From Flammeovirgaceae bacterium UBA4465 (lineage in GTDB: Bacteria > Bacteroidota > Bacteroidia > Cytophagales > Cyclobacteriaceae): a stretch of DNA of 64,000 nucleotides. Location: contig CAJJBF010000010.1 of NCBI GenBank assembly GCA_905182375.1, positions 1 to 64,000 on the forward strand, written 5' to 3'. The notes beneath the pieces are model-generated. The model was not told the DNA's origin, searched no databases, and saw only the letters and a program-made list of their open reading frames with translations. Positions 48,528-57,430 of this stretch are shown here, in pieces. A program made the translations under genes and the position numbers. Every line of letters begins with the position of its first letter. Position 1 is the first letter of the stretch.

Positions 48528-49013
48528 CTATTCAAATTGGTTAGTTTCATTATTTTTCGAGCTGTCATAGACCTGTATCGCTACTACTTCTGCCTCAGCG
48601 GTTATCCTGCCAATGCTTTCTAGCGTACAACTCATGGTGATTTTACGCCTGTGATGCTCGATTACCTGAGCCCTTAACGTAATCATATCCTTAGTTGGAG
48701 TTGGTTTTAGATACTTGATCTTCAACCCTCCGGTCGCATAACGATAGAAGGGGGTAGAATCAAAGTCTCTCTCTTCTTGTTGATAAGCGTATGCCATTGC
48801 GGTTCCCATACAATGGCAATCGATGAGGGTCGCCATAACCCCTCCATTGAGCAACCGGGGCCAGCCCCTATATTTTTCCTCTGGCTGCCAGTGACAAATG
48901 GCGGCGGATCCCTCCCAAAAACTTTTGATTTGAAGGCCTTCTGGATGCTCCGCGCCACAGCCAAAACAAACATTCCCGGGCATGTGGTCTTGAAAATATT
49001 TCTTCTCTGTCAT
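48528..49013 (-). CDS. PaaI-type hotdog thioesterase
   Basis: The 161-aa hotdog protein begins with a small cysteine cluster (VCFGCGAEHPEGLQIKSF). It has the GGVMATLIDCHCMG helix with the catalytic acidic residue and the strand GGLKIKYLKPTP. It hydrolyses acyl-CoA or related thioesters. The stop is two bases before the lgt start, so they are likely one transcript. Confidence 0.78.
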   Translation of the reverse strand: MTEKKYFQDHMPGNVCFGCGAEHPEGLQIKSFWEGSAAICHWQPEEKYRGWPRLLNGGVMATLIDCHCMGTAMAYAYQQEERDFDSTPFYRYATGGLKIKYLKPTPTKDMITLRAQVIEHHRRKITMSCTLESIGRITAEAEVVAIQVYDSSKNNETNQFE

Positions 49014-49064
49014 CTGCCTTTAATTACAATCAAGCTAAATTACGCATACAAATTGTTATTTAAT

Positions 49065-49949
49065 ATGGTTTATACGTTAGATTTAAATTTTTTAGGATAT
49101 CCCCAATCCATAGCGGCTTATCTGGTCGAGACATCCGTAGGTCCTGTATTAATTGAAACGGGTCCTCACTCCACCTTCGAAGTACTTAAAAATGAAATCA
49201 AGCGCTACGGTTTTAAGGTGGATGAAATTAAACATGTTTTTTTGAGTCATATTCACCTAGACCATGCCGGTGCTGCTTGGGCGCTTGCCGAAAAAGGAGC
49301 CACCATTTATCTGCATCCCTTTGGAGAAACACATTTAGCCCATCCCGAAAAACTAATGGAATCTGCCAAGCGCATTTATCAAGAAGATATGGATCGATTG
49401 TGGGGTCAAATGCTTCCCATCCCTATGGATCAATTGCGGAGTACGGTTCATTTGGAAGAAATCATCATTGGAAATCTCCACTTTCAGGCGCTTCATACAC
49501 CCGGTCATGCCAAACATCACATTGCTTGGAAAATAGACGACCTGTTGTTTACCGGCGATGTCGCTGGGGTGAAAATTCAAAAGGGTCCAGTCGTACCTCC
49601 TTGCCCACCACCAGACATCAACCTGGAAGATTGGATCCGTTCGATAGATCTCATTCTTGCCTGCAAACCCTCTCAAATTTACCTGACCCATTTTGGTGTG
49701 ATTAAGGACGTTCCGGCCCATATGCATGCACTTAAAAGTATGATCCATGATTGGTCCCAATGGGTGAAACAAAACTGGATGGCCGGCTTTACCGCCGAAG
49801 AACTTACGCCTAAATTCAGTGAATACACCTCACAGCAATTGCTCCGATTGGGAGTTGATCCACTGGGAATAAAACAATATGAGGCTGCAAACCCCTCATG
49901 GATGAGTGTCGCGGGTTTAATCCGTTATTGGAAGAAAAAAACGGGTTGA
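49065..49949 (+). CDS. Metallo-beta-lactamase-fold hydrolase
   Basis: The 294-aa protein has the zinc motif SHIHLDHAG (His62, His64, Asp66, His67), a second histidine in HTPGHAKHH, aspartate in FTGDVAG and histidine in LTHFGV. It resembles the glyoxalase II-like branch. I start at ATG 49065 (MVYTLDLNFLGYP); the longer upstream frame runs across the divergent thioesterase and is not used. Confidence 0.87.
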   Translation: MVYTLDLNFLGYPQSIAAYLVETSVGPVLIETGPHSTFEVLKNEIKRYGFKVDEIKHVFLSHIHLDHAGAAWALAEKGATIYLHPFGETHLAHPEKLMESAKRIYQEDMDRLWGQMLPIPMDQLRSTVHLEEIIIGNLHFQALHTPGHAKHHIAWKIDDLLFTGDVAGVKIQKGPVVPPCPPPDINLEDWIRSIDLILACKPSQIYLTHFGVIKDVPAHMHALKSMIHDWSQWVKQNWMAGFTAEELTPKFSEYTSQQLLRLGVDPLGIKQYEAANPSWMSVAGLIRYWKKKTG

Positions 49950-50038
49950 TTCTTCAGGGAATATTACACGCTCTAGCCCAATACTAAATCCCCGTGCTCC
50001 TATGGATAAAGCAAATAGATTTTTGTATTTTTACCCTT

Positions 50039-51037
50039 ATGGACCGTAGAAAATTTATCAAATCAGGCGCATTAATAGGTGCCGTCCCCACCCTTACTTC
50101 TTTCCATCTATCTACAGAAGTTATCAAACCAAAGGCACTCAAGCCAGGCGCTTCCATCGGGGTCATTGCACCCTCTGGGGCCTTAAAAAGATCCGGTTAT
50201 GAAACGCTGATGGAAAACTTCCACATGCTGGGTTATCAAATCATCCATACCGATAATTTAAGGGTACAAAATGGGTTTCTGGCAGGCACCGATGCACAAA
50301 AGATTGAGGACTTGCACCACATGTATGAAAACCCCGAAGTTTCAGCCATTTTATGTGCTCGTGGTGGATATGGCGCTACACGACTTCTAGAAAAAATAGA
50401 CTATTCCCTGATTCGTACACACTGCAAACCCCTGATCGGATATAGTGATATTACCGCCCTGCATTTGGCCATTTATAAAAAATGTGGAATTGTGGGTTTT
50501 CACGGGCCCGTGGGAATCTCTACTTTTAACCCTTTTTCAATTCAACATTTTAATGCCGTGATTCAAAAGGGGAGTAAAAATAAGATAAAAATCGATGATC
50601 CCTTAGTCATCACACCAGGGGCCGCCACGGGTAAACTCATAGGAGGAAACTTGTCTCTATTAATCAGTATGATTGGTACTGATCACGAGATCGATTGGGC
50701 CGATCACATTGTCTTCATTGAAGAGGTCGGAGAATCTACTTACCGCATAGACCGAATGCTTACCCAACTGCGTGCGGCTCAAAAATTTAAAGGAATAAAA
50801 GGCATTGTTCTGGGCCATTTTACCCGATGTGATGCGCAACCTGGAGACCCCTATTATGAGTTTTCAACCAGTCTTAGTGAAGTTTTCGAAGACCGCCTGG
50901 GTGATTTAGGTATCCCTGTCATGGGTGGTTTTCCCTTTGGACATGAGGAGAAAAATGCTACCTTACCCATCGGCATAAGGGCCACTATGGATACAGAAAA
51001 AAGGGTTTTGAAATTATTAGAATCTGCCGTTTCATAG
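50039..51037 (+). CDS. LD-carboxypeptidase (S66) with twin-arginine signal
   Basis: A Ser-Glu-His peptidase of 332 aa that trims tetrapeptides in peptidoglycan recycling. The catalytic serine is in IGYSDITALH (Ser136), the glutamate in FIEEVGE and the histidine in VLGHFTRCD. The N-terminus MDRRKFIKSGALIGAVP is a twin-arginine type signal (RRKFIK, then a hydrophobic stretch), suggesting export by Tat. Classical LdcA is cytosolic. The start is taken at ATG 50039 because it creates this signal. Confidence 0.85.
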   Translation: MDRRKFIKSGALIGAVPTLTSFHLSTEVIKPKALKPGASIGVIAPSGALKRSGYETLMENFHMLGYQIIHTDNLRVQNGFLAGTDAQKIEDLHHMYENPEVSAILCARGGYGATRLLEKIDYSLIRTHCKPLIGYSDITALHLAIYKKCGIVGFHGPVGISTFNPFSIQHFNAVIQKGSKNKIKIDDPLVITPGAATGKLIGGNLSLLISMIGTDHEIDWADHIVFIEEVGESTYRIDRMLTQLRAAQKFKGIKGIVLGHFTRCDAQPGDPYYEFSTSLSEVFEDRLGDLGIPVMGGFPFGHEEKNATLPIGIRATMDTEKRVLKLLESAVS

Positions 51038-51113
51038 CTTACTTATCTTCCTCGTCCCCTCAATTATACGGTGGCCTTTTGCATTCATTCGTCTCTTTTT
51101 ATAAATTTCCACC

Positions 51114-51723
51114 ATGAAATTAGATGATATCAACAATTTTATTGGAGACATAGACCTGGAATTATTTGATCAACTACTCAAAGGTAGGTTTAATGATCGT
51201 CATCTTATCCTAGAAATTGGCTGTGGACAAGGGAGAAATATCATCCCTTTTTTAAACTTAAAAAAAACTATTTATGGCATCGATGTGGATGAAAAAAACG
51301 TAGCCCTATGCAAAATTGTCGCAACCTCTTTGGGAGGAAATCCTGCTTTTTTTTCAAAAGCTCCTGCCAATATCCTGCCTTTTGAAAATGGCTTTTTTTG
51401 ATGCCATCATCAATTGTAGGGTCATGCATTTTGCCAAAAATACTCTTGAATTTCAACAGCAATGGGAAGAGCAGTTTCGGATACTTAAAAAAGGTGGATT
51501 TCTCTACCTCAGTATGGATACTTCCATTCACAATGAAGAAATTGTGCAACAAACTGATGGCGATCGATCTTGGCTCAACGATCAATCGGAGCGCCTGTTG
51601 TTGACTGAAAAATTATTTGATTTGGTCCAGTTACATACTGGTTTTCGGTTATTAGAACCCCTTAAAACCCTCCGATTTGACCAAGATCATGCACATGCCA
51701 TCCTTTGTCTTCAAAAAAGGTGA
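51114..51723 (+). CDS. SAM-dependent methyltransferase, frameshift in a T7 run
   Basis: A class I methyltransferase of about 202 aa when repaired. Motif I is LEIGCGQGRN, followed by YGIDVDEKNVALC, FFDAIINCRVMHF and LKKGGFLYLSMD. The frame breaks at a run of seven T (51393-51399); removing one T gives ENGFFDAIINC. The substrate is unknown. The homopolymer could be a sequencing error or a real slippage switch. Confidence 0.78.
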
Positions 51724-51817
51724 TCCAATTAAGGGAAGGGCTTTTTCGATCAATGACGAAATAATTACTATTTTTACTAGTTTAACATGATCCTCCATTA
51801 AAACCAATACCTCCACG

Positions 51818-52804
51818 ATGTCCAAAGCTTCCTTCACTACCAAGCTAGAATATAAATTCGGTAATTTTATTTAAAAGGGAACTTCCCAAATGATTCTTGG
51901 ATTGCCTTTGTTTTCCATCTCATTTATCTTCTTCTGTTCTGTATTATTATTGGCTTTTGGATTGGGTCCACCCATGATGAACCCTTAACCCTTCCCCAAT
52001 CTATTTGGATAAGTCTTATACATATGCTCGATTTAGGCACCGTGGGTGGAAATGAGGGCAACTGGCCTTTTATGATATTCATGATGACAGCAAACTTCTA
52101 CTGAATTTAATCCCGATCATGTGGCTCTTAGGGATAAGGACGTTCCCCATCCAGAAAAAATACTCATCATTGGTTGGAATCCACGTGGCAAACATATCAT
52201 CAAAGAAATAGACCAATATGTGGCCTCCAAATCCACATTAAAAGTCATTTCGAAGTTCTAAAACTCCTCTGACAAGGTGATGCCGCTAGGCACAGAAGTG
52301 TTGAATCTTACCATTAGCCTTGAAGCACTTGATACCACCGATGGCCCATCGCTGCAAAATCAAGGGCTAGGCGATTTTGATTACATCCTTTTACTGAGTT
52401 ACAAAAATTATTTCCCCATGCAGGAAGCCAATGCGCAAACCTTGATTACCTTATTGCACTTGCCCTATTTTTCAGAATATCATGACCCTCATTTCAAAAT
52501 TGTCAGTGAAATCTTGGACATGAAAAACCGGATTCTTGCCAATGTTACCAATGCTGATGACTTCATTGTGAGTGATCACTTCATCCGTTTATTGATGAGT
52601 CAATATGTGACGCTTCACGAACCGGTCAATTTTTATACGGTCTTAGAATCTGCCTACAGAAAGAATGAAACAGCGATCGTCTACCGCTTAATGGATGAAG
52701 CTAAGAGTATAGAAAAAAATTATGGTGTGGTGATCAATCCTGTTAAAAATAAAAGGGTAACTTTCAACGAAAAAGACATGATCATTGTCATTTCCGCACA
52801 TTAA
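51818..52804 (+). pseudogene. CASTOR/POLLUX-type ion channel, decayed
   Basis: Pieces of one ancestral protein are strung along the strand. An N-terminal piece from ATG 51818 (MSKASFTTKLEYKFGNF) is followed by an in-frame TAA. A pore-region piece (IHMLDLGTVGGNEGNWPF) is in another frame. An RCK-like piece (KILIIGWNPRGKHIIKEIDQ) ends at TAA near 52258. An intact 175-aa C-terminal piece runs 52277-52804 (LLLSYKNYFPMQEANAQTL, then NYGVVINPVKNKRVTF). Relative to the usual protein, roughly two hundred residues between pore and last RCK region are missing. These lesions are not explained by one sequencing error, so the gene is dead. Confidence 0.8.
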
Positions 52805-52938
52805 GTATTGGTAACAGGACTCAAAAGAGCACAAATGGCTTCTGTTTTAATCTTTAAACTAAAAAGGCGTCAAGGAATTTAATCAATGATGGGGTCTCAA
52901 AAGCAAAAAACATTACCTTTGATAAAAATTACAAAACT

Positions 52939-53043
52939 ATGGCAATGTTAGGCGTTATCGGATTCTTATTTATTTTGGCAATCGTTTGTCCTTACATTCT
53001 TCCCAATGATAAAGTCAGCAATCACAAAAAAGACCACTTATAA
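52939..53043 (+). CDS. 34-aa putative membrane protein
   Basis: A short open frame (ATG 52939, TAA 53041) encodes MAMLGVIGFLFILAIVC followed by a polar, basic tail (PNDKVSNHKKDHL). One membrane helix with its charged side last is the whole protein. It has no overlap with other genes. Small single-helix proteins of this kind often sit in larger membrane complexes, but there is no evidence for a partner. Confidence 0.4.
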   Translation: MAMLGVIGFLFILAIVCPYILPNDKVSNHKKDHL

Positions 53044-53061
53044 TCGTTTCCGCGGCTTTTT

Positions 53062-53196
53062 TTAAGCTTTCTTTTCCTTATCACTGATCTTTTTGGCGTC
53101 GATCATCGACATCGCTACAACAAAAGCTAGAAAAACAACTACAATATTTACGAATAAATTAACGCCATCTGTGACAGCGGGATTTGTTAGTTCCAT
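53062..53196 (-). CDS. 44-aa putative membrane protein
   Basis: A short frame on the minus strand (ATG 53196, stop 53062) encodes an acidic start (MELTNPAVTDG), one hydrophobic helix (VNLFVNIVVVFLAFVVAMSM) and a charged end (DAKKISDKEKKA). It converges with the 34-aa gene and lies 29 bases downstream of the class V aminotransferase on the same strand. Clean charge topology supports it; function is unknown. Confidence 0.45.
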   Translation of the reverse strand: MELTNPAVTDGVNLFVNIVVVFLAFVVAMSMIDAKKISDKEKKA

Positions 53197-53224
53197 GATT
53201 ATTTAATTTTGTTGTAAATATAAA

Positions 53225-54367
53225 TCAAATAATTGCTTCTTTTAAAGCACTTACCAATCTTTGAACATCTTTTTGATCATTATAAACATTCGGTGAGATT
53301 CGGAGGGCTTGATCACGAACAGAAATCTTCACTCGATGTTTAAAAAGCGCTTGTTCTATTCGTTCCATCGTTGTATTTCTATTAAAATAAACGCCAAATA
53401 AATGGCTGGCCCTTCCTTCCGAAGCTTCAACGGTATAGCCTTCTGAGCGTAAGATATCGATGGCGTCATGACACAGGGCCTCACAATACTGTTGGATCCC
53501 CAGAGGCGTCCATTTTAATAATTGTTTAATGGCTGCGATGAGCATGGGCACCAAGATAAAATTGCTGTGTTCCCCCACTTCATATCTTTGTGCTCCTGGC
53601 AAAAAATTATCCTGATAATGTGTAAGTCCAGAAAATTGATCCGCCCCTTGCCTATTTATCCAGTTATTTTCAATGGGCCTGCCTTGATCAAACATTTCCC
53701 CATAATAAGCCATCCCTATTGAATAAGGACCCATCAGCCACTTGTAGCCGGCCACCACCAACGCATCCGGCTGCACTTCTTGCACGTCAAAAGGCAATGC
53801 GCCAATCGACTGGGTACCGTCTATGATCAATGCCGCTCCCACCGCTCTGGTTTTCTGACGAATCGAAGTCAGATCATACTTGATGCCATTGACCCAATGA
53901 ACTTGCCCTATGGAGACGGCTGCCGTTTGATCATCAATGGCTGCAAGAATGTATTCATTCAAAGCGGCGCACTGGTTCTTTGCCTCCGTGGGCGCTGCCA
54001 CAAACTTAAGCTGATAGTGGGGATTGGCAGACCATGGATACACATTACTCGGGAATTGACCTGCTGCCAGAACGATATTCCCCTTTTTCTTTTCCAAGTT
54101 TTGCACCACATTTTCAATCCCATAAGACACCGATGGAATAATGACGTGTCTTGCTGACTCTGGACTATTAATCAGCTGACCAAACAGGTTTCTAAGGACC
54201 TCCGTTTCCTTAAAAAAATCTGAGGGTGCGAGATGAAAAGGTTTTCTTTTTTTAATCATGCCTTTGATCCCCGCCTTTTCCACTTTTTTCAGAAGAGGAG
54301 ACATGTAGGCCCCATTCAAATAACTGATCTTTCGTTGTAAGGAAAATTTATTGCGTTGACATTTCAT
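53225..54367 (-). CDS. Class V aminotransferase-like PLP enzyme
   Basis: The 380-aa enzyme belongs to the cysteine desulfurase/kynureninase-type fold. The N-terminus shows KISYLNGAYMSPLLKK; the PLP aspartate lies in IIDGTQSIGALPFD and the lysine in VVAGYKWLMGPYSIGM (around residue 207). No conserved catalytic cysteine loop is present, so it is probably an aminotransferase or lyase rather than a desulfurase. Substrate unknown. Confidence 0.78.
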   Translation of the reverse strand: MKCQRNKFSLQRKISYLNGAYMSPLLKKVEKAGIKGMIKKRKPFHLAPSDFFKETEVLRNLFGQLINSPESARHVIIPSVSYGIENVVQNLEKKKGNIVLAAGQFPSNVYPWSANPHYQLKFVAAPTEAKNQCAALNEYILAAIDDQTAAVSIGQVHWVNGIKYDLTSIRQKTRAVGAALIIDGTQSIGALPFDVQEVQPDALVVAGYKWLMGPYSIGMAYYGEMFDQGRPIENNWINRQGADQFSGLTHYQDNFLPGAQRYEVGEHSNFILVPMLIAAIKQLLKWTPLGIQQYCEALCHDAIDILRSEGYTVEASEGRASHLFGVYFNRNTTMERIEQALFKHRVKISVRDQALRISPNVYNDQKDVQRLVSALKEAII

Positions 54368-54586
54368 AACCTAAATTATTTATGAAAGATAAGGTCTTTA
54401 AAGATTAATCAAGATAAAATTAGGAAATTAAAGGCCCTTTTGACGCGCTCTACTTAAATAACTGTCTTGTTTTGGCAAGGAGCATCATAATTCCTACCCT
54501 TTTTTCATAACCCCACGGTAGACTTTAAAAAAAAGGTCAACATTACTGCATAGCATAAGGCCGAGAGGCCATAAGCCATTATAAAT

Positions 54587-55981
54587 TTACTGATTTTGTT
54601 TTTCATAGGCACCTAAATCCGGGTGCTCATCACGTGCCCGACCCAGGAGGTCATCCCAGACAGGACTGTTTTGGCCAAGATCAATAGCTACAGATCCACT
54701 GTCTAATTCATAATTGTAATTTTCGGTATCTTGAAAGAGGGAAATGAGCGAATCAAAAAAAATATAGTTATCGTTAAGCGCCGTATTTGAATGAATAAGG
54801 TTGTGATGAATAGATGACGACCAACCTGCCTGTCCATCATCAGAAGACCAGAGATCGTTATCACTTGGCCCCCAAACAATACTGTTGTGCAGGGTCAAAT
54901 ACAAATGATTGCTGATTTTACTTTCGTCAGAAAGGATGAGACTATTGGTAAAAATAGTAGCAGGATCCGAAGTATAAAATGAGTTGGGTATATTGACAAA
55001 AGTGCAATGGGTATAGTGATAGAAGCCCCCTGCTGCATTAATGACGTTACTAGACCCACTATTCATGATCAACAGATTTTCTCCGACTACGTCACTACTA
55101 TAGGCTACTAGGCCTGCTCGAGAACTGTGTCTGATAATGCTGTGTTTTAATGTTAAGTCGGCCAAGGTATCCTCATCTGGATTGCCAATGGTTATACCCG
55201 TGATCGCATTTTCTATAATCGTATAGTCCAATAAATTATTTTGGCTTCCAATGAGAAAATGAAGGCCAGGCCATTGACCCGGGGCAATGCGATAATCAAT
55301 GTCCCATCGCGAATTTCTAAAGGTGATAGGATGGCTCGAATCGCCTACAGCTATGAGTTGACCGGCCACCAGAAGTGGGGCATTGGCATCAAAAAGGAGG
55401 GTAGCGCCCGCTTCTAAGGTCAACAAGCAACCTGTATCAATCAATACACTATCATAGAATACATAGGGTCGGTCAGCGGTAAAAGTCATATCGCACAAGA
55501 TTTCATTACCCATATAAATAGCATCTTGTCCCCATGCCATCAATAAGGTCTGATGGGTATTCCCATTCCAATATGTCGTGATGATATCTTTAATTAAATA
55601 TGGGTCGTCAAGGTCTTGCTTACCCACTGTCAACTTTACTAAAATCAAGAGGCTATCCTTACCATTGAGTAGGAGGTCCTCGGCATGATTTTCTTCGGCA
55701 CCATTGATCATTAATGCGTACTCAGCACCTGCGCTTAAAGAAATCTCAGAAATACTTATCGCCTCGGTATTGGGATTGTAAATTCTCAATCGTTTGGTGA
55801 CGCTCAATCGATCGGTCAGCAGTGTATCAAAGAGTACGGTATCAGTACTGAACAGTAAGTTAGCGTTGGACAGCTTTGAGGGCGTTTCATCTTGATCATC
55901 ACAGGAGAGTAAGGCGGCCACAGCACAAAGGCCAATAATTAGTATTCCTTTAAAAAACCCCTGGGCTAAGTAAGTAGTCAT
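54587..55981 (-). CDS. Right-handed beta-helix lipoprotein
   Basis: The 464-aa lipoprotein has a lipobox (AALLSCDD) and an N-terminal immunoglobulin-like stretch (KRLRIYNPNTEAISISEISL). A parallel beta-helix with repeated short strands follows (LLTLEAGATLLFDANAPLLVAGQL, DYTIIENAITGITIGN, LKHSIIRHSSRAG). The end, PDLGAYEKQ, is a common closing motif of Bacteroidota right-handed beta-helix proteins. It is probably on the outer membrane. It starts two bases after prfA ends, so the two may share a transcript. Confidence 0.8.
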   Translation of the reverse strand: MTTYLAQGFFKGILIIGLCAVAALLSCDDQDETPSKLSNANLLFSTDTVLFDTLLTDRLSVTKRLRIYNPNTEAISISEISLSAGAEYALMINGAEENHAEDLLLNGKDSLLILVKLTVGKQDLDDPYLIKDIITTYWNGNTHQTLLMAWGQDAIYMGNEILCDMTFTADRPYVFYDSVLIDTGCLLTLEAGATLLFDANAPLLVAGQLIAVGDSSHPITFRNSRWDIDYRIAPGQWPGLHFLIGSQNNLLDYTIIENAITGITIGNPDEDTLADLTLKHSIIRHSSRAGLVAYSSDVVGENLLIMNSGSSNVINAAGGFYHYTHCTFVNIPNSFYTSDPATIFTNSLILSDESKISNHLYLTLHNSIVWGPSDNDLWSSDDGQAGWSSSIHHNLIHSNTALNDNYIFFDSLISLFQDTENYNYELDSGSVAIDLGQNSPVWDDLLGRARDEHPDLGAYEKQNQ

Positions 55982-55983
55982 AG

Positions 55984-57051
55984 TTAGGCTTCGTCCTTGA
56001 GTCTTTCAGAGTTTTCTGCAATGCGCAGGCGATCTATAAAATCTTGAATATCCCCCGACAGAATGTTGGGTAAGTTGTATACCGTATGTCCGATACGGTG
56101 ATCGGTTACGCGCCCTTGTGGAAAATTATAGGTTCTAATTTTATCTGAACGATCACCGCTGCCAACCATAGTTTTGCGTTCTGAACTGATTTTATCATTG
56201 TGTTTTTTAAGCTCTTTTTCATAGATTCGTGATCGCAGGACTTTCATGGCTTTGTCGTAATTGGCATGTTGCGAGCGCCCATCTTGACATTCAACAACCG
56301 TATTTGATGGGAAGTGTGTCAGCCGGACAGCAGATTCTGTTTTGTTGATGTGCTGTCCCCCAGCTCCAGAAGCACGAAAGGTATCTTTTCGAATATCCCC
56401 CATATTTAAGTCAATATCTACATCTTCCACTTCTGGAAGTACTGCTACGGTAGCTGCTGAGGTATGTACACGGCCTTGGGATTCGGTGCTGGGAACCCTT
56501 TGAACGCGATGGGCCCCTGATTCAAACTTTAATTTGCCATAGACTTCTTGGCCCTCAATCGTACAAATAATTTCTTTGAATCCACCTGCCGTTCCCTCAC
56601 TGAAGCTAATGGGTTCTAATTTCCATTTTTGATCATCCGCAAACTGCCGATACATTTTGAAAAGATCCCCTGCAAAAAGAGACGCTTCATCTCCTCCTGT
56701 ACCGGCACGTATTTCCAAAATGACATTTTTATTATCGTCTGGATCTTGGGGGATCAAAAGAATTTTCAGCGCCTCATTAAGGCTCTCAATTTGCTGTTCT
56801 AGAGCATCAATTTCCGCCTTGGCAAGGGTACGAAATTCTTCATCTTTTTCTATGGATAGCAGGTCCTTGGTGTTTTTGAGATTTTCTAAAGCGAGCAAAT
56901 AAGCATCTGCCTTAACCACAATTTTTTCTAATGATCGGTATTCTTGATTGAGTTTGGCATACATTTTCATGTCGGACATGGCGTCAGGCTGAACGATAAG
57001 CTGTTCAATCTCTTCAAATCGGTGTTTAATAGACGTCAGTTTTTCAATCAT
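55984..57051 (-). CDS. prfA: Peptide chain release factor 1
   Basis: RF1 ends translation at UAA and UAG. The 355-aa factor has the catalytic GGQ in FRASGAGGQHINKTESAVR (around residue 233) and a codon-recognition segment in the domain 2 region (FESGAHRVQRVPSTESQGR). Length is normal. Downstream of the giant SprB-repeat gene on the same strand, separated by about 100 bases. Confidence 0.95.
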   Translation of the reverse strand: MIEKLTSIKHRFEEIEQLIVQPDAMSDMKMYAKLNQEYRSLEKIVVKADAYLLALENLKNTKDLLSIEKDEEFRTLAKAEIDALEQQIESLNEALKILLIPQDPDDNKNVILEIRAGTGGDEASLFAGDLFKMYRQFADDQKWKLEPISFSEGTAGGFKEIICTIEGQEVYGKLKFESGAHRVQRVPSTESQGRVHTSAATVAVLPEVEDVDIDLNMGDIRKDTFRASGAGGQHINKTESAVRLTHFPSNTVVECQDGRSQHANYDKAMKVLRSRIYEKELKKHNDKISSERKTMVGSGDRSDKIRTYNFPQGRVTDHRIGHTVYNLPNILSGDIQDFIDRLRIAENSERLKDEA

Positions 57052-57153
57052 TTTTCTAATTTAGTCGGTTAAAATTAGGCTTTTCCTTTTGAATGAGGCT
57101 TCTCTCCAAAGAAAATACTTGAGACAGGGAATGAAAAAGTTTCGTTAATGACT

Positions 57154-57430
57154 TTAGCGTAATAAAGTAAAACGCCCCCTCTCGGTGCGTGCAACTCCTG
57201 ACTCTGCTACATATTCAATGACATAAAGATAAGAGTCTTGTGGTAATGGGGTGTCTTTAAGATCCCCATTCCACTCAGCATTGAGGTCTGTTGATTCAAA
57301 AACCAAAGCGCCATATTTGTTATATAGCTGAAGGGTTGTTTGAATGATATTTTCATGACTTGCTTTAAAAACATCATTAAGGGCATCATTGTTTGGCGTG
57401 AAAGCACTGGGCATCATTAATTTATAGCCT
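57154..57430 (-). other. Type B T9SS C-terminal sorting domain (CHU_C-like)
   Basis: The last 90 residues start KLMMPSAFTPNNDALNDVFK and contain LQLYNKYGALVFES, WNGDLKDTPLPQDSYLYVIEY and a final ERGRFTLLR. This is the gliding-motility C-terminal domain used for export and surface attachment through the type IX system. Confidence 0.88.

Noticed and set aside
48777-49064. Long upstream extension of the MBL hydrolase
   Set aside because: It runs across the whole divergent thioesterase gene and has no family resemblance; the ATG at 49065 fits the fold.
52277-52804. 175-aa frame as an independent intact gene
   Set aside because: It is the C-terminal part of a CASTOR/POLLUX-type channel whose other parts lie in order just upstream.
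54368-54586. Small gene or RNA between the aminotransferase and the beta-helix lipoprotein
   Set aside because: No convincing reading frame, hairpin or conserved-looking element is visible.
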